Assembly: GCA_024867545.1 (NCBI GenBank)
Contig: JANFNE010000046.1
Span: 472,582 to 536,581, forward strand
DNA: 64,000 nt
DNA from: Phytopythium helicoides
Taxonomy: Eukaryota; Oomycota; Peronosporomycetes; Pythiales; Pythiaceae
Direction of reading: 5' to 3'
The notes under the pieces: model-generated
Databases searched by the model: none
What the model was told of the DNA's origin: nothing
Seen by the model: the letters and a program-made list of their open reading frames with translations, nothing else
Program-made: the position numbers and the translations under genes
Shown: piece after piece, positions 45,221 to 58,528 of the stretch
How the letters are laid out: each line of letters opens with the position of its first letter
Numbering within the stretch: position 1 is the first letter of the stretch

Positions 45221-46301
45221 TGTGGTGATGCGCCTCGCTTTCGCGCCTACGGTGGGCAAGAAGCGGAGAGATAGGTGGTCCACACCATCGATCCGGAAAA
45301 CTGCTCCGCCGATCGGCTAAGGTAGATAGGTGGTCCACACCATCGATCCGGAAATTGCTCCGCCGATCGGCTAAGGTATCGCTCCGCCGATCGGCCGAGG
45401 GGCTGCTCCGCCGATCGGCCGACAAGCGCTCCGCCGATTTCGCTCAGCCGACGACCCGACGACGTGGGCGACAGGAGAGCGAATGACCTGACCGGACTCA
45501 TCAACTGTCCTACAAGCGCAGGCGCCTTCGCGCCTCCCGTCCATCCGTCCAGCAAAGGTAGAAGGCGACGTCCACACCAGTTGGTTTTACATAAAATACA
45601 CTCTCTCTTTTCCCTTCTCGGACACAAGACTCTCCATCGTTTCCGACCACCAGCGGCGCCGGCCCAAGCCGCGCTGACGCTGTGTTCCTCTTCACTGGCA
45701 CACGACCTCGGTGTGCCACGTATCACGCTGGACGGGAGGGTAGCCCGCGACGCGCAGAGGTAATTCCGGTCTCTCCGGTCCGTTTCCCGGTCTCCCCGGT
45801 GTACGTTTCCCTACATCTAGTAGCTTAGCCCTACATATCTGTCTGTGAGTGCTCAGCCGCTGGATCGACGAGTGTCTAGCGGCTTGGAGCGTGTGTTCCA
45901 TTAGCTCGTGTATAAGGCCCTGAGTCTGGGCCTATAAAGATAGAGACTATCGGAGTGCACGCGGTTTGCGTCTGTACGTCTGCCGCGTGCACGTGCATAC
46001 CCTTCTTGTCATTAGCTTAGTGACTGTGTGTCTGTGTGAGCTTGGTAGCAGCCTAGATTCCTATCTGGGCGTGTTACGACAACCCGATCCAAAGGGCCAA
46101 GCTCGAGGGGTTACACAACGTGAGACTGATCAGAGCGAAGCTTAGACTCTCGTAGTCCGAGCTCGCTCGGAGTGTGCACAGGCTCCAGCCCCTGCCTGTG
46201 TCTCTCTATACCTGTCGGCCGGGCCCTCCGTGCCAACCGGCTGACGCGTCAGGTGCCGGCTCGGGACTCCCAAGTGGGATTTCCCGGCCCACCTCATCAC
46301 A
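45221..46301. mobile_element. Probable solo LTR, 1,081 bp
   Basis: Starts TGTGGTGATG and ends CCTCATCACA (TG...CA with near-inverted tips), flanked by GTTC on both sides (45,217-45,220 and 46,302-46,305). Removing it and one GTTC restores a normal unit: the two flanking tRNAs lie 2,130 bp apart, which becomes 1,045. Inside is a ~60-bp direct duplication with five GCTCCGCCGAT blocks and, further on, CCTATAAAGATAG, a TATA-like promoter. No reverse transcriptase or integrase is encoded, as expected after LTR-LTR recombination. Confidence 0.75.
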
Positions 46302-46740
46302 GTTCTTTAACTCCAACACTCCAACAATACCTGCTGCTCATGTCAGAGAAAAAGAATTGGCGATGCGAGGTAGTGATGAAAGGTGGCGCATGCACAAATA
46401 CACGATCGTATGATCGTATGATTGATACATTTCTACTACTGCTGCTACTATGATGACAACTACAACTACTCACGAGACGAGCTGACCGAGTGTGAAGAAA
46501 GGATCCGGTCGTGAAAAGGAGCAAGGAGTGAGTAAGTGAGAGAGCGATTGACATGGTGGTGGTGTATATATATGTGTGAGGCAGTGTATCGAAGGTGTGT
46601 ATCGCGATGATTTGGTTGGGGTGTTTCTTTTGATTTGGGTTGGTTGGATTGTATGTATTGATGTGTGTGTTGGTTGTGTGTCTATTTGGGTACTGAATTA
46701 AGTATGTATTGATCGAAGGAGTTGAGGACGGAGGTGTGTT

Positions 46741-46778
<38 letters not shown>

Positions 46779-46917
46779 GTAGTAGCAAATTACAAGCGTG
46801 AGCACGAGTGCAAGTGCAAGCCCAAGTGCAAGTGCAAGTGCAAACGCGAGCGCGAGGGAGCAAGAGAGAGGCAGGGAGCAAGGGAGCAAGGGTAGAAAGG
46901 GAGAAAGGAGAAAAGTG

Positions 46918-46989
46918 GGGCCTCACCGGGAATCGAACCCGGGACCTCTCGCACCCGAAGCGAGAATCATACCACTAGACCACGAGGCC
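46918..46989 (-). tRNA. tRNA-Pro(CGG): tRNA-Pro(CGG), copy 2
   Basis: Same 72 nt as copy 1. First unit right of the inserted LTR-like element; (GA) tract ~34 bp. Confidence 0.97.
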
Positions 46990-47791
46990 AAGCCAAATAA
47001 ACAAACACACAATAACACACACATGCTCACATACGCACACCAAATCACAACACACACACACACACACTCCATTCCACCACCCTTTCACCACACTACAACC
47101 ATATGCTTTCATATTCACCTAGTTATTCCTCCCTCCCTCCCTCCCTCCCTCCCTCCCTCCTCCTTTCTTTCTTTCTTTCTTTACCCATCCCTCTCTTTCT
47201 TTCCTTTCACGAACACACCCCTTCACCAAGTCACACAACCACTCTTATTCAACACAATACTCATCCTCGTCCTTTCTTTCATACACGACACTCATTCAAT
47301 CATTCAATCATTCACTCAAGTTGGAAGTTGGAAGTTGGAAGTTGGACTGGACGTTCTTTAACTCCAACACTCCAACACAACCTGCTGCTCATGTCAGAGA
47401 AAAAGAATTGGCGATGCGAGGTAGTGATGAAAGGTGGCGAATGCACAAATACACGATCGTATGATCGTATGATTGATACATTTCTACTACTGCTGCTACT
47501 ATGATGACAACTACAACTACTCACGAGACGAGCTGACCGAGTGTGAAGAAAGGATCCGGTCGTGAAAAGGAGCAAGGAGTGAGTAAGTGAGAGAGCGATT
47601 GACATGGTGGTGGTGTATATATATGTGTGAGGCAGTGTATCGAAGGTGTGTATCGCGATGATTTGGTTGGGGTGTTTCTTTTGATTTGGGTTGGTTGGAT
47701 TGTATGTATTGATGTGTGTGTTGGTTGTGTGTCTATTTGGGTACTGAATTAAGTATGTATTGATCGAAGGAGTTGAGGACGGAGGTGTGTT

Positions 47792-47831
<40 letters not shown>

Positions 47832-47970
47832 GTAGTAGCAAATTACAAGCGTGAGCATGAGTGCAAGTGCAAGCCCAAGTGCAAGTGCAAGTGCAAACGC
47901 GAGCGCGAGGGAGCAAGAGAGAGGCAGGGAGCAAGGGAGCAAGGGTAGAAAGGGAGAAAGGAGAAAAGTG

Positions 47971-48042
47971 GGGCCTCACCGGGAATCGAACCCGGGACCT
48001 CTCGCACCCGAAGCGAGAATCATACCACTAGACCACGAGGCC
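47971..48042 (-). tRNA. tRNA-Pro(CGG): tRNA-Pro(CGG), copy 3
   Basis: 1,053 bp from copy 2. The unit has GAGCATGAG instead of GAGCACGAG next to the (GA) tract, a variant also seen beside copy 12. Confidence 0.97.
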
Positions 48043-48834
48043 AAGCCAAATAAACAAACACACAATAACACACACATGCTCACATACGCACACCAAATCA
48101 CAACACACACACACACACACTCCATTCCACCACCCTTTCACCACACTACAACCATATGCTTTCATATTCACCTAGTTATTCCTCCCTCCCTCCCTCCCTC
48201 CCTCCCTTTCTTTCTTTCTTTCTTTACCCATCCCTCTCTTTCTTTCCTTTCACGAACACACCCCTTCACCAAGTCACACAACCACTCTTATTCAACACAA
48301 TACTCATCCTCGTCCTTTCTTTCATACACGACACTCATTCAATCATTCAATCATTCACTCAAGTTGGAAGTTGGAAGTTGGAAGTTGGACTGGACGTTCT
48401 TTAACTCCAACACTCCAACACAACCTGCTGCTCATGTCAGAGAAAAAGAATTGGCGATGCGAGGTAGTGATGAAAGGTGGCGAATGCACAAATACACGAT
48501 CGTATGATCGTATGATTGATACATTTCTACTACTGCTGCTACTATGATGACAACTACAACTACTCACGAGACGAGCTGACCGAGTGTGAAGAAAGGATCC
48601 GGTCGTGAAAAGGAGCAAGGAGTGAGTAAGTGAGAGAGCGATTGACATGGTGGTGGTGTATATATATGTGTGAGGCAGTGTATCGAAGGTGTGTATCGCG
48701 ATGATTTGGTTGGGGTGTTTCTTTTGATTTGGGTTGGTTGGATTGTATGTATTGATGTGTGTGTTGGTTGTGTGTCTATTTGGGTACTGAATTAAGTATG
48801 TATTGATCAAAGGAGTTGAGGACGGAGGTGTGTT

Positions 48835-48876
<42 letters not shown>

Positions 48877-49015
48877 GTAGTAGCAAATTACAAGCGTGAG
48901 CACGAGTGCAAGTGCAAGCCCAAGTGCAAGTGCAAGTGCAAACGCGAGCGCGAGGGAGCAAGAGAGAGGCAGGGAGCAAGGGAGCAAGGGTAGAAAGGGA
49001 GAAAGGAGAAAAGTG

Positions 49016-49087
49016 GGGCCTCACCGGGAATCGAACCCGGGACCTCTCGCACCCGAAGCGAGAATCATACCACTAGACCACGAGGCC
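49016..49087 (-). tRNA. tRNA-Pro(CGG): tRNA-Pro(CGG), copy 4
   Basis: 1,045 bp from copy 3. The unit carries GATCAAAGG in place of GATCGAAGG. Confidence 0.97.
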
Positions 49088-49887
49088 AAGCCAAATAAAC
49101 AAACACACAATAACACACACATGCTCACATACGCACACCAAATCACAACACACACACACACACACTCCATTCCACCACCCTTTCACCACACTACAACCAT
49201 ATGCTTTCATATTCACCTAGTTATTCCTCCCTCCCTCCCTCCCTCCCTCCCTCCCTCCCTTTCTTTCTTTCTTTCTTTACCCATCCCTCTCTTTCTTTCC
49301 TTTCACGAACACACCCCTTCACCAAGTCACACAACCACTCTTATTCAACACAATACTCATCCTCGTCCTTTCTTTCATACACGACACTCATTCAATCATT
49401 CAATCATTCACTCAAGTTGGAAGTTGGAAGTTGGAAGTTGGACTGGACGTTCTTTAACTCCAACACTCCAACACAACCTGCTGCTCATGTCAGAGAAAAA
49501 GAATTGGCGATGCGAGGTAGTGATGAAAGGTGGCGAATGCACAAATACACGATCGTATGATCGTATGATTGATACATTTCTACTACTGCTGCTACTATGA
49601 TGACAACTACAACTACTCACGAGACGAGCTGACCGAGTGTGAAGAAAGGATCCGGTCGTGAAAAGGAGCAAGGAGTGAGTAAGTGAGAGAGCGATTGACA
49701 TGGTGGTGGTGTATAGATATGTGTGAGGCAGTGTATCGAAGGTGTGTATCGCGATGATTTGGTTGGGGTGTTTCTTTTGATTTGGGTTGGTTGGATTGTA
49801 TGTATTGATGTGTGTGTTGGTTGTGTGTCTATTTGGGTACTGAATTAAGTATGTATTGATCGAAGGAGTTGAGGACGGAGGTGTGTT

Positions 49888-49933
<46 letters not shown>

Positions 49934-50072
49934 GTAGTAGCAAATTACAAGCGTGAGCACGAGTGCAAGTGCAAGCCCAAGTGCAAGTGCAAGTGCAAAC
50001 GCGAGCGCGAGGGAGCAAGAGAGAGGCAGGGAGCAAGGGAGCAAGGGTAGAAAGGGAGAAAGGAGAAAAGTG

Positions 50073-50144
50073 GGGCCTCACCGGGAATCGAACCCGGGAC
50101 CTCTCGCACCCGAAGCGAGAATCATACCACTAGACCACGAGGCC
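50073..50144 (-). tRNA. tRNA-Pro(CGG): tRNA-Pro(CGG), copy 5
   Basis: 1,057 bp from copy 4. The unit has GTATAGATAT instead of GTATATATAT, shared with copies 1 and 7. Confidence 0.97.
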
Positions 50145-50940
50145 AAGCCAAATAAACAAACACACAATAACACACACATGCTCACATACGCACACCAAAT
50201 CACAACACACACACACACACACTCCATTCCACCACCCTTTCACCACACTACAACCATATGCTTTCATATTCACCTAGTTATTCCTCCCTCCCTCCCTCCC
50301 TCCCTCCCTCCCTTTCTTTCTTTCTTTCTTTACCCATCCCTCTCTTTCTTTCCTTTCACGAACACACCCCTTCACCAAGTCACACAACCACTCTTATTCA
50401 ACACAATACTCATCCTCGTCCTTTCTTTCATACACGACACTCATTCAATCATTCAATCATTCACTCAAGTTGGAAGTTGGAAGTTGGAAGTTGGACTGGA
50501 CGTTCTTTAACTCCAACACTCCAACACAACCTGCTGCTCATGTCAGAGAAAAAGAATTGGCGATGCGAGGTAGTGATGAAAGGTGGCGAATGCACAAATA
50601 CACGATCGTATGATCGTATGATTGATACATTTCTACTACTGCTGCTACTATGATGACAACTACAACTACTCACGAGACGAGCTGACCGAGTGTGAAGAAA
50701 GGATCCGGTCGTGAAAAGGAGCAAGGAGTGAGTAAGTGAGAGAGCGATTGACATGGTGGTGGTGTATATATATGTGTGAGGCAGTGTATCGAAGGTGTGT
50801 ATCGCGATGATTTGGTTGGGGTGTTTCTTTTGATTTGGGTTGGTTGGATTGTATGTATTGATGTGTGTGTTGGTTGTGTGTCTATTTGGGTACTGAATTA
50901 AGTATGTATTGATCAAAGGAGTTGAGGACGGAGGTGTGTT

Positions 50941-50982
<42 letters not shown>

Positions 50983-51121
50983 GTAGTAGCAAATTACAAG
51001 CGTGAGCACGAGTGCAAGTGCAAGCCCAAGTGCAAGTGCAAGTGCAAACGCGAGCGCGAGGGAGCAAGAGAGAGGCAGGGAGCAAGGGAGCAAGGGTAGA
51101 AAGGGAGAAAGGAGAAAAGTG

Positions 51122-51193
51122 GGGCCTCACCGGGAATCGAACCCGGGACCTCTCGCACCCGAAGCGAGAATCATACCACTAGACCACGAGGCC
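51122..51193 (-). tRNA. tRNA-Pro(CGG): tRNA-Pro(CGG), copy 6
   Basis: 1,049 bp from copy 5; tRNA unchanged, GATCAAAGG variant. Confidence 0.97.
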
Positions 51194-51980
51194 AAGCCAA
51201 ATAAACAAACACACAATAACACACACATGCTCACATACGCACACCAAATCACAACACACACACACACACACTCCATTCCACCACCCTTTCACCACACTAC
51301 AACCATATGCTTTCATATTCACCTAGTTATTCCTCCCTCCCTCCCTCCCTCCCTCCCTCCCTCCCTTTCTTTCTTTCTTTCTTTACCCATCCCTCTCTTT
51401 CTTTCCTTTCACGAACACACCCCTTCACCAAGTCACACAACCACTCTTATTCAACACAATACTCATCCTCGTCCTTTCTTTCATACACGACACTCATTCA
51501 ATCATTCAATCATTCACTCAAGTTGGAAGTTGGAAGTTGGAAGTTGGACTGGACGTTCTTTAACTCCAACACTCCAACACAACCTGCTGCTCATGTCAGA
51601 GAGAAAGAATTGGCCATGTGAGGTAGTGATGAAAGGTGGCGAATGCACAAACGTATGATCGTATGGTTTCTACTACTACTGCTGCTACTATGATGACAAC
51701 TACAACTACTCACGTGACGAGTCGACTGAGTGTGAAGAAAGGATCCGGTCGAGAAAAGGAGCAAGAAGTGAGCAAGTGAGAGAGCGATTGACATGGTGGT
51801 GGTGTATAGATATGTGTGAGGCAGTGTATCGAAGGTGTGTATCGCGATGATTTGGTTGGGGTGTTTCTTTTGATTTGGGTTGGTTGGATTGTATGTATTG
51901 ATGTGTGTGTTGGTTGTGTGTCTATTTGGGTACTGAATTAAGTATGTATTGATCAAAGGAGTTGAGGACGGAGGTGTGTT

Positions 51981-52022
<42 letters not shown>

Positions 52023-52161
52023 GTAGTAGCAAATTACAAGCGTGAGCACGAGTGCAAGTGCAAGCCCAAGTGCAAGTGCAAGTGCAAACGCGAGCGCGAG
52101 GGAGCAAGAGAGAGGCAGGGAGCAAGGGAGCAAGGGTAGAAAGGGAGAAAGGAGAAAAGTG

Positions 52162-52233
52162 GGGCCTCACCGGGAATCGAACCCGGGACCTCTCGCACCC
52201 GAAGCGAGAATCATACCACTAGACCACGAGGCC
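52162..52233 (-). tRNA. tRNA-Pro(CGG): tRNA-Pro(CGG), copy 7
   Basis: 1,040 bp from copy 6. The segment to its left (51,598-51,780) is a variant type with GGCCATGTGAGG and a shortened CGTATGATCGTATGG hairpin region. Confidence 0.97.
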
Positions 52234-53033
52234 AAGCCAAATAAACAAACACACAATAACACACACATGCTCACATACGCACACCAAATCACAACACACA
52301 CACACACACACTCCATTCCACCACCCTTTCACCACACTACAACCATATGCTTTCATATTCACCTAGTTATTCCTCCCTCCCTCCCTCCCTCCCTCCCTCC
52401 CTCCCTTTCTTTCTTTCTTTCTTTACCCATCCCTCTCTTTCTTTCCTTTCACGAACACACCCCTTCACCAAGTCACACAACCACTCTTATTCAACACAAT
52501 ACTCATCCTCGTCCTTTCTTTCATACACGACACTCATTCAATCATTCAATCATTCACTCAAGTTGGAAGTTGGAAGTTGGAAGTTGGACTGGACGTTCTT
52601 TAACTCCAACACTCCAACACAACCTGCTGCTCATGTCAGAGAAAAAGAATTGGCGATGCGAGGTAGTGATGAAAGGTGGCGAATGCACAAATACACGATC
52701 GTATGATCGTATGATTGATACATTTCTACTACTGCTGCTACTATGATGACAACTACAACTACTCACGAGACGAGCTGACCGAGTGTGAAGAAAGGATCCG
52801 GTCGTGAAAAGGAGCAAGGAGTGAGTAAGTGAGAGAGCGATTGACATGGTGGTGGTGTATATATATGTGTGAGGCAGTGTATCGAAGGTGTGTATCGCGA
52901 TGATTTGGTTGGGGTGTTTCTTTTGATTTGGGTTGGTTGGATTGTATGTATTGATGTGTGTGTTGGTTGTGTGTCTATTTGGGTACTGAATTAAGTATGT
53001 ATTGATCAAAGGAGTTGAGGACGGAGGTGTGTT

Positions 53034-53075
<42 letters not shown>

Positions 53076-53214
53076 GTAGTAGCAAATTACAAGCGTGAGC
53101 ACGAGTGCAAGTGCAAGCCCAAGTGCAAGTGCAAGTGCAAACGCGAGCGCGAGGGAGCAAGAGAGAGGCAGGGAGCAAGGGAGCAAGGGTAGAAAGGGAG
53201 AAAGGAGAAAAGTG

Positions 53215-53286
53215 GGGCCTCACCGGGAATCGAACCCGGGACCTCTCGCACCCGAAGCGAGAATCATACCACTAGACCACGAGGCC
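53215..53286 (-). tRNA. tRNA-Pro(CGG): tRNA-Pro(CGG), copy 8
   Basis: 1,053 bp from copy 7; standard unit type returns. Confidence 0.97.
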
Positions 53287-54090
53287 AAGCCAAATAAACA
53301 AACACACAATAACACACACATGCTCACATACGCACACCAAATCACAACACACACACACACACACTCCATTCCACCACCCTTTCACCACACTACAACCATA
53401 TGCTTTCATATTCACCTAGTTATTCCTCCCTCCCTCCCTCCCTCCCTCCCTCCCTCCCTCCCTTTCTTTCTTTCTTTCTTTACCCATCCCTCTCTTTCTT
53501 TCCTTTCACGAACACACCCCTTCACCAAGTCACACAACCACTCTTATTCAACACAATACTCATCCTCGTCCTTTCTTTCATACACGACACTCATTCAATC
53601 ATTCAATCATTCACTCAAGTTGGAAGTTGGAAGTTGGAAGTTGGACTGGACGTTCTTTAACTCCAACACTCCAACACAACCTGCTGCTCATGTCAGAGAA
53701 AAAGAATTGGCGATGCGAGGTAGTGATGAAAGGTGGCGAATGCACAAATACACGATCGTATGATCGTATGATTGATACATTTCTACTACTGCTGCTACTA
53801 TGATGACAACTACAACTACTCACGAGACGAGCTGACCGAGTGTGAAGAAAGGATCCGGTCGTGAAAAGGAGCAAGGAGTGAGTAAGTGAGAGAGCGATTG
53901 ACATGGTGGCGGTGTATATATATGTGTGAGGCAGTGTATCGAAGGTGTGTATCGCGATGATTTGGTTGGGGTGTTTCTTTTGATTTGGGTTGGTTGGATC
54001 GTATGTATTGATGTGTGTGTTGGTTGTGTGTCTATTTGGGTACTGAATTAAGTATGTATTGATCAAAGGAGTTGAGGACGGAGGTGTGTT

Positions 54091-54130
<40 letters not shown>

Positions 54131-54269
54131 GTAGTAGCAAATTACAAGCGTGAGCACGAGTGCAAGTGCAAGCCCAAGTGCAAGTGCAAGTGCAAACGCG
54201 AGCGCGAGGGAGCAAGAGAGAGGCAGGGAGCAAGGGAGCAAGGGTAGAAAGGGAGAAAGGAGAAAAGTG

Positions 54270-54341
54270 GGGCCTCACCGGGAATCGAACCCGGGACCTC
54301 TCGCACCCGAAGCGAGAATCATACCACTAGACCACGAGGCC
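54270..54341 (-). tRNA. tRNA-Pro(CGG): tRNA-Pro(CGG), copy 9
   Basis: 1,055 bp from copy 8; the unit has GGTGGCGGTG and GGATCGTATG substitutions. Confidence 0.97.
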
Positions 54342-55121
54342 AAGCCAAATAAACAAACACACAATAACACACACATGCTCACATACGCACACCAAATCAC
54401 AACACACACACACACACACTCCATTCCACCACCCTTTCACCACACTACAACCATATGCTTTCATATTCACCTAGTTATTCCTCCCTCCCTCCCTCCCTCC
54501 CTCCCTCCCTTTCTTTCTTTCTTTCTTTACCCATCCCTCTCTTTCTTTCCTTTCACGAACACACCCCTTCACCAAGTCACACAACCACTCTTATTCAACA
54601 CAATACTCATCCTCGTCCTTTCTTTCATACACGACACTCATTCAATCATTCAATCATTCACTCAAGTTGGAAGTTGGAAGTTGGAAGTTGGACTGGACGT
54701 TCTTTAACTCCAACACTCCAACACAACCTGCTGCTCATGTCAGAGAAAAAGAATGGCCATGTGAGGTAGTGATGAAAGGTGGCGAATGCACAAACGTATG
54801 ATCGTATGGTTTCTACTACTACTGCTGCTACTATGATGACAACGACGACTGCAACTACTGACGTGACGAGTCGACTGAGTGTGAAGAAAGGATCCGGTCG
54901 AGAAAAGGAGCAAGAAGTGAGCAAGTGAGAGAGCGATTGACATGGTGGTGGTGTATATATATGTGTGAGGCAGTGTATCGAAGGTGTGTATCGCGATGAT
55001 TTGGTTGGGGTGTTTCTTTTGATTTGGGTTGGTTGGATTGTATGTATTGATGTGTGTGTTGGTTGTGTGTGTACTGAATTAAGTATGTATTGGTCGAAGG
55101 AGTTGAGGACGGAGGTGTGTT

Positions 55122-55163
<42 letters not shown>

Positions 55164-55300
55164 GTAGTAGCAAATTACAAGCGTGAGCACGAGTGCAAGT
55201 GCAAGCCCAAGTGCAAGTGCAAGTGCAAACGCGAGCGCGAGGGACGCAAGCGCGAGCGAGCGCAAGGGCGCGAGTGAGAAAGGATAAAAGGATAAAAGTG

Positions 55301-55372
55301 GGGCCTCACCGGGAATCGAACCCGGGACCTCTCGCACCCGAAGCGAGAATCATACCACTAGACCACGAGGCC
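55301..55372 (-). tRNA. tRNA-Pro(CGG): tRNA-Pro(CGG), copy 10 (diverged unit)
   Basis: 1,031 bp from copy 9. Flanks differ strongly: ACGCAAGCGCGAGCGAGCG replaces the purine-rich stretch on the 3' side, CTATTTGGG is lost near 55,071, and the right side has a long (CTTT)n with no (CCCT)n. The 72-nt gene itself, its TTTT stop and GCCAAAC upstream are kept. Confidence 0.97.
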
Positions 55373-55511
55373 AAGCCAAACAAACAAACTCACAATATCA
55401 CACACATCCTCACACACGCACACACTATCCCACAATCACTACACACACAACACACACACACACTTTCACCATCATTTTACAACACACCAACCATATGCTT
55501 TCATATTTACT

Positions 55512-55567
<56 letters not shown>

Positions 55568-56159
55568 TTCTTTTACATACATACACATACAACAAACACT
55601 CCCTTTCATCAAGCCACACAACCACTTTTATTCACCAGGATAGTCATCCTCGTACTTTCTTTGATACACGACACTTATTCACTCATTCACTCATTCACTC
55701 AAGGTGGAAGATGAAAGATGAAAGTTGAAAGTTGGAGTGGACGTTCGTTAACTCCAACACAACCTGCTGCTCATGTCAGAGAGAAAGAATGGCCATGTGA
55801 GGTAGTGATGAAAGGTGGCGAATGCACAAACGTATGATCGTATGGTTTCTACTACTACTGCTGCTACTATGATGACAACTGCAACTACTGACGTGACGAG
55901 TCGACTGAGTGTGAAGAAAGGATCCGGTCGAGAAAAGGAGCAAGAAGTGAGCAAGTGAGAGAGCGATTGACATGGTGGCGGTGTATATATATGTGTGAGG
56001 CAGTGTATCGAAGGTGTGTATCGCGATGATTTGGTTGGGGTGTTTCTTTTGATTTGGGTTGGTTGGATTGTATGTATTGATGTGTGTGTTGGTTGTGTGT
56101 CTATTTGGGTACTGAATTAAGTATGTATTGATCGAAGGAGTTGAGGACGGAGGTGTGTT

Positions 56160-56203
<44 letters not shown>

Positions 56204-56342
56204 GTAGTAGCAAATTACAAGCGTGAGCACGAGTGCAAGTGCAAGCCCAAGTGCAAGTGCAAGTGCAAACGCGAGCGCGAGGGAGCAAGAGAGAGGCAGG
56301 GAGCAAGGGAGCAAGGGTAGAAAGGGAGAAAGGAGAAAAGTG

Positions 56343-56414
56343 GGGCCTCACCGGGAATCGAACCCGGGACCTCTCGCACCCGAAGCGAGAATCATACCAC
56401 TAGACCACGAGGCC
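56343..56414 (-). tRNA. tRNA-Pro(CGG): tRNA-Pro(CGG), copy 11
   Basis: 1,042 bp from copy 10. The left segment (55,777-55,960) is the GGCCATGTGAGG variant type. Confidence 0.97.
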
Positions 56415-57210
56415 AAGCCAAATAAACAAACACACAATAACACACACATGCTCACATACGCACACCAAATCACAACACACACACACACACACTCCATTCC
56501 ACCACCCTTTCACCACACTACAACCATATGCTTTCATATTCACCTAGTTATTCCTCCCTCCCTCCCTCCCTCCCTCCCTCCCTTTCTTTCTTTCTTTCTT
56601 TACCCATCCCTCTCTTTCTTTCCTTTCACGAACACACCCCTTCACCAAGTCACACAACCACTCTTATTCAACACAATACTCATCCTCGTCCTTTCTTTCA
56701 TACACGACACTCATTCAATCATTCAATCATTCACTCAAGTTGGAAGTTGGAAGTTGGAAGTTGGACTGGACGTTCTTTAACTCCAACACTCCAACACAAC
56801 CTGCTGCTCATGTCAGAGAAAAAGAATTGGCGATGCGAGGTAGTGATGAAAGGTGGCGAATGCACAAATACACGATCGTATGATCGTATGATTGATACAT
56901 TTCTACTACTGCTGCTACTATGATGACAACTACAACTACTCACGAGACGAGCTGACCGAGTGTGAAGAAAGGATCCGGTCGTGAAAAGGAGCAAGGAGTG
57001 AGTAAGTGAGAGAGCGATTGACATGGTGGTGGTGTATATATATGTGTGAGGCAGTGTATCGAAGGTGTGTATCGCGATGATTTGGTTGGGGTGTTTCTTT
57101 TGATTTGGGTTGGTTGGATTGTATGTATTGATGTGTGTGTTGGTTGTGTGTCTATTTGGGTACTGAATTAAGTATGTATTGATCAAAGGAGTTGAGGACG
57201 GAGGTGTGTT

Positions 57211-57254
<44 letters not shown>

Positions 57255-57393
57255 GTAGTAGCAAATTACAAGCGTGAGCATGAGTGCAAGTGCAAGCCCA
57301 AGTGCAAGTGCAAGTGCAAACGCGAGCGCGAGGGAGCAAGAGAGAGGCAGGGAGCAAGGGAGCAAGGGTAGAAAGGGAGAAAGGAGAAAAGTG

Positions 57394-57465
57394 GGGCCTC
57401 ACCGGGAATCGAACCCGGGACCTCTCGCACCCGAAGCGAGAATCATACCACTAGACCACGAGGCC
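57394..57465 (-). tRNA. tRNA-Pro(CGG): tRNA-Pro(CGG), copy 12
   Basis: 1,051 bp from copy 11; GATCAAAGG and GAGCATGAG variants. Last unit before the two-unit periodic part. Confidence 0.97.
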
Positions 57466-58269
57466 AAGCCAAATAAACAAACACACAATAACACACACAT
57501 GCTCACATACGCACACCAAATCACAACACACACACACACACACTCCATTCCACCACCCTTTCACCACACTACAACCATATGCTTTCATATTCACCTAGTT
57601 ATTCCTCCCTCCCTCCCTCCCTCCCTCCCTCCCTTTCTTTCTTTCTTTCTTTACCCATCCCTCTCTTTCTTTCCTTTCACGAACACACCCCTTCACCAAG
57701 TCACACAACCACTCTTATTCAACACAATACTCATCCTCGTCCTTTCTTTCATACACGACACTCATTCAATCATTCAATCATTCACTCAAGTTGGAAGTTG
57801 GAAGTTGGAAGTTGGACTGGACGTTCTTTAACTCCAACACTCCAACACAACCTGCTGCTCATGTCAGAGAAAAAGAATTGGCGAATTGGCGATGCGAGGT
57901 AGTGATGAAAGGTGGCGAATGCACAAATACACGATCGTATGATCGTATGATTGATACATTTCTACTACTGCTGCTACTATGATGACAACTACAACTACTC
58001 ACGAGACGAGCTGACCGAGTGTGAAGAAAGGATCCGGTCGTGAAAAGGAGCAAGGAGTGAGTAAGTGAGAGAGCGATTGACATGGTGGTGGTGTATATAT
58101 ATGTGTGAGGCAGTGTATCGAAGGTGTGTATCGCGATGATTTGGTTGGGGTGTTTCTTTTGATTTGGGTTGGTTGGATTGTATGTATTGATGTGTGTGTT
58201 GGTTGTGTGTCTATTTGGGTACTGAATTAAGTATGTATTGATCGAAGGAGTTGAGGACGGAGGTGTGTT

Positions 58270-58317
<48 letters not shown>

Positions 58318-58456
58318 GTAGTAGCAAATTACAAGCGTGAGCACGAGTGCAAGTGCAAGCCCAAGTGCAAGTGCAAGTGCAAACGCGAGCGCGAGGGAGC
58401 AAGAGAGAGGCAGGGAGCAAGGGAGCAAGGGTAGAAAGGGAGAAAGGAGAAAAGTG

Positions 58457-58528
58457 GGGCCTCACCGGGAATCGAACCCGGGACCTCTCGCACCCGAAGC
58501 GAGAATCATACCACTAGACCACGAGGCC
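58457..58528 (-). tRNA. tRNA-Pro(CGG): tRNA-Pro(CGG), copy 13
   Basis: 1,063 bp from copy 12. The GAATTGGC motif is doubled to its left (~57,875-57,890), marking type A of the dimer. Confidence 0.97.

Noticed and set aside
45221..46301. Autonomous transposon
   Set aside because: No open frame resembling transposase, reverse transcriptase or integrase; size and ends suit a solo LTR.
47421..47560. C/D-box snoRNA-like motifs in each array unit (GTGATGA, ATGATGA, CTGA)
   Set aside because: No pairing between the flanks of the outer C and D boxes and no D' box; the motifs are common in such sequence.
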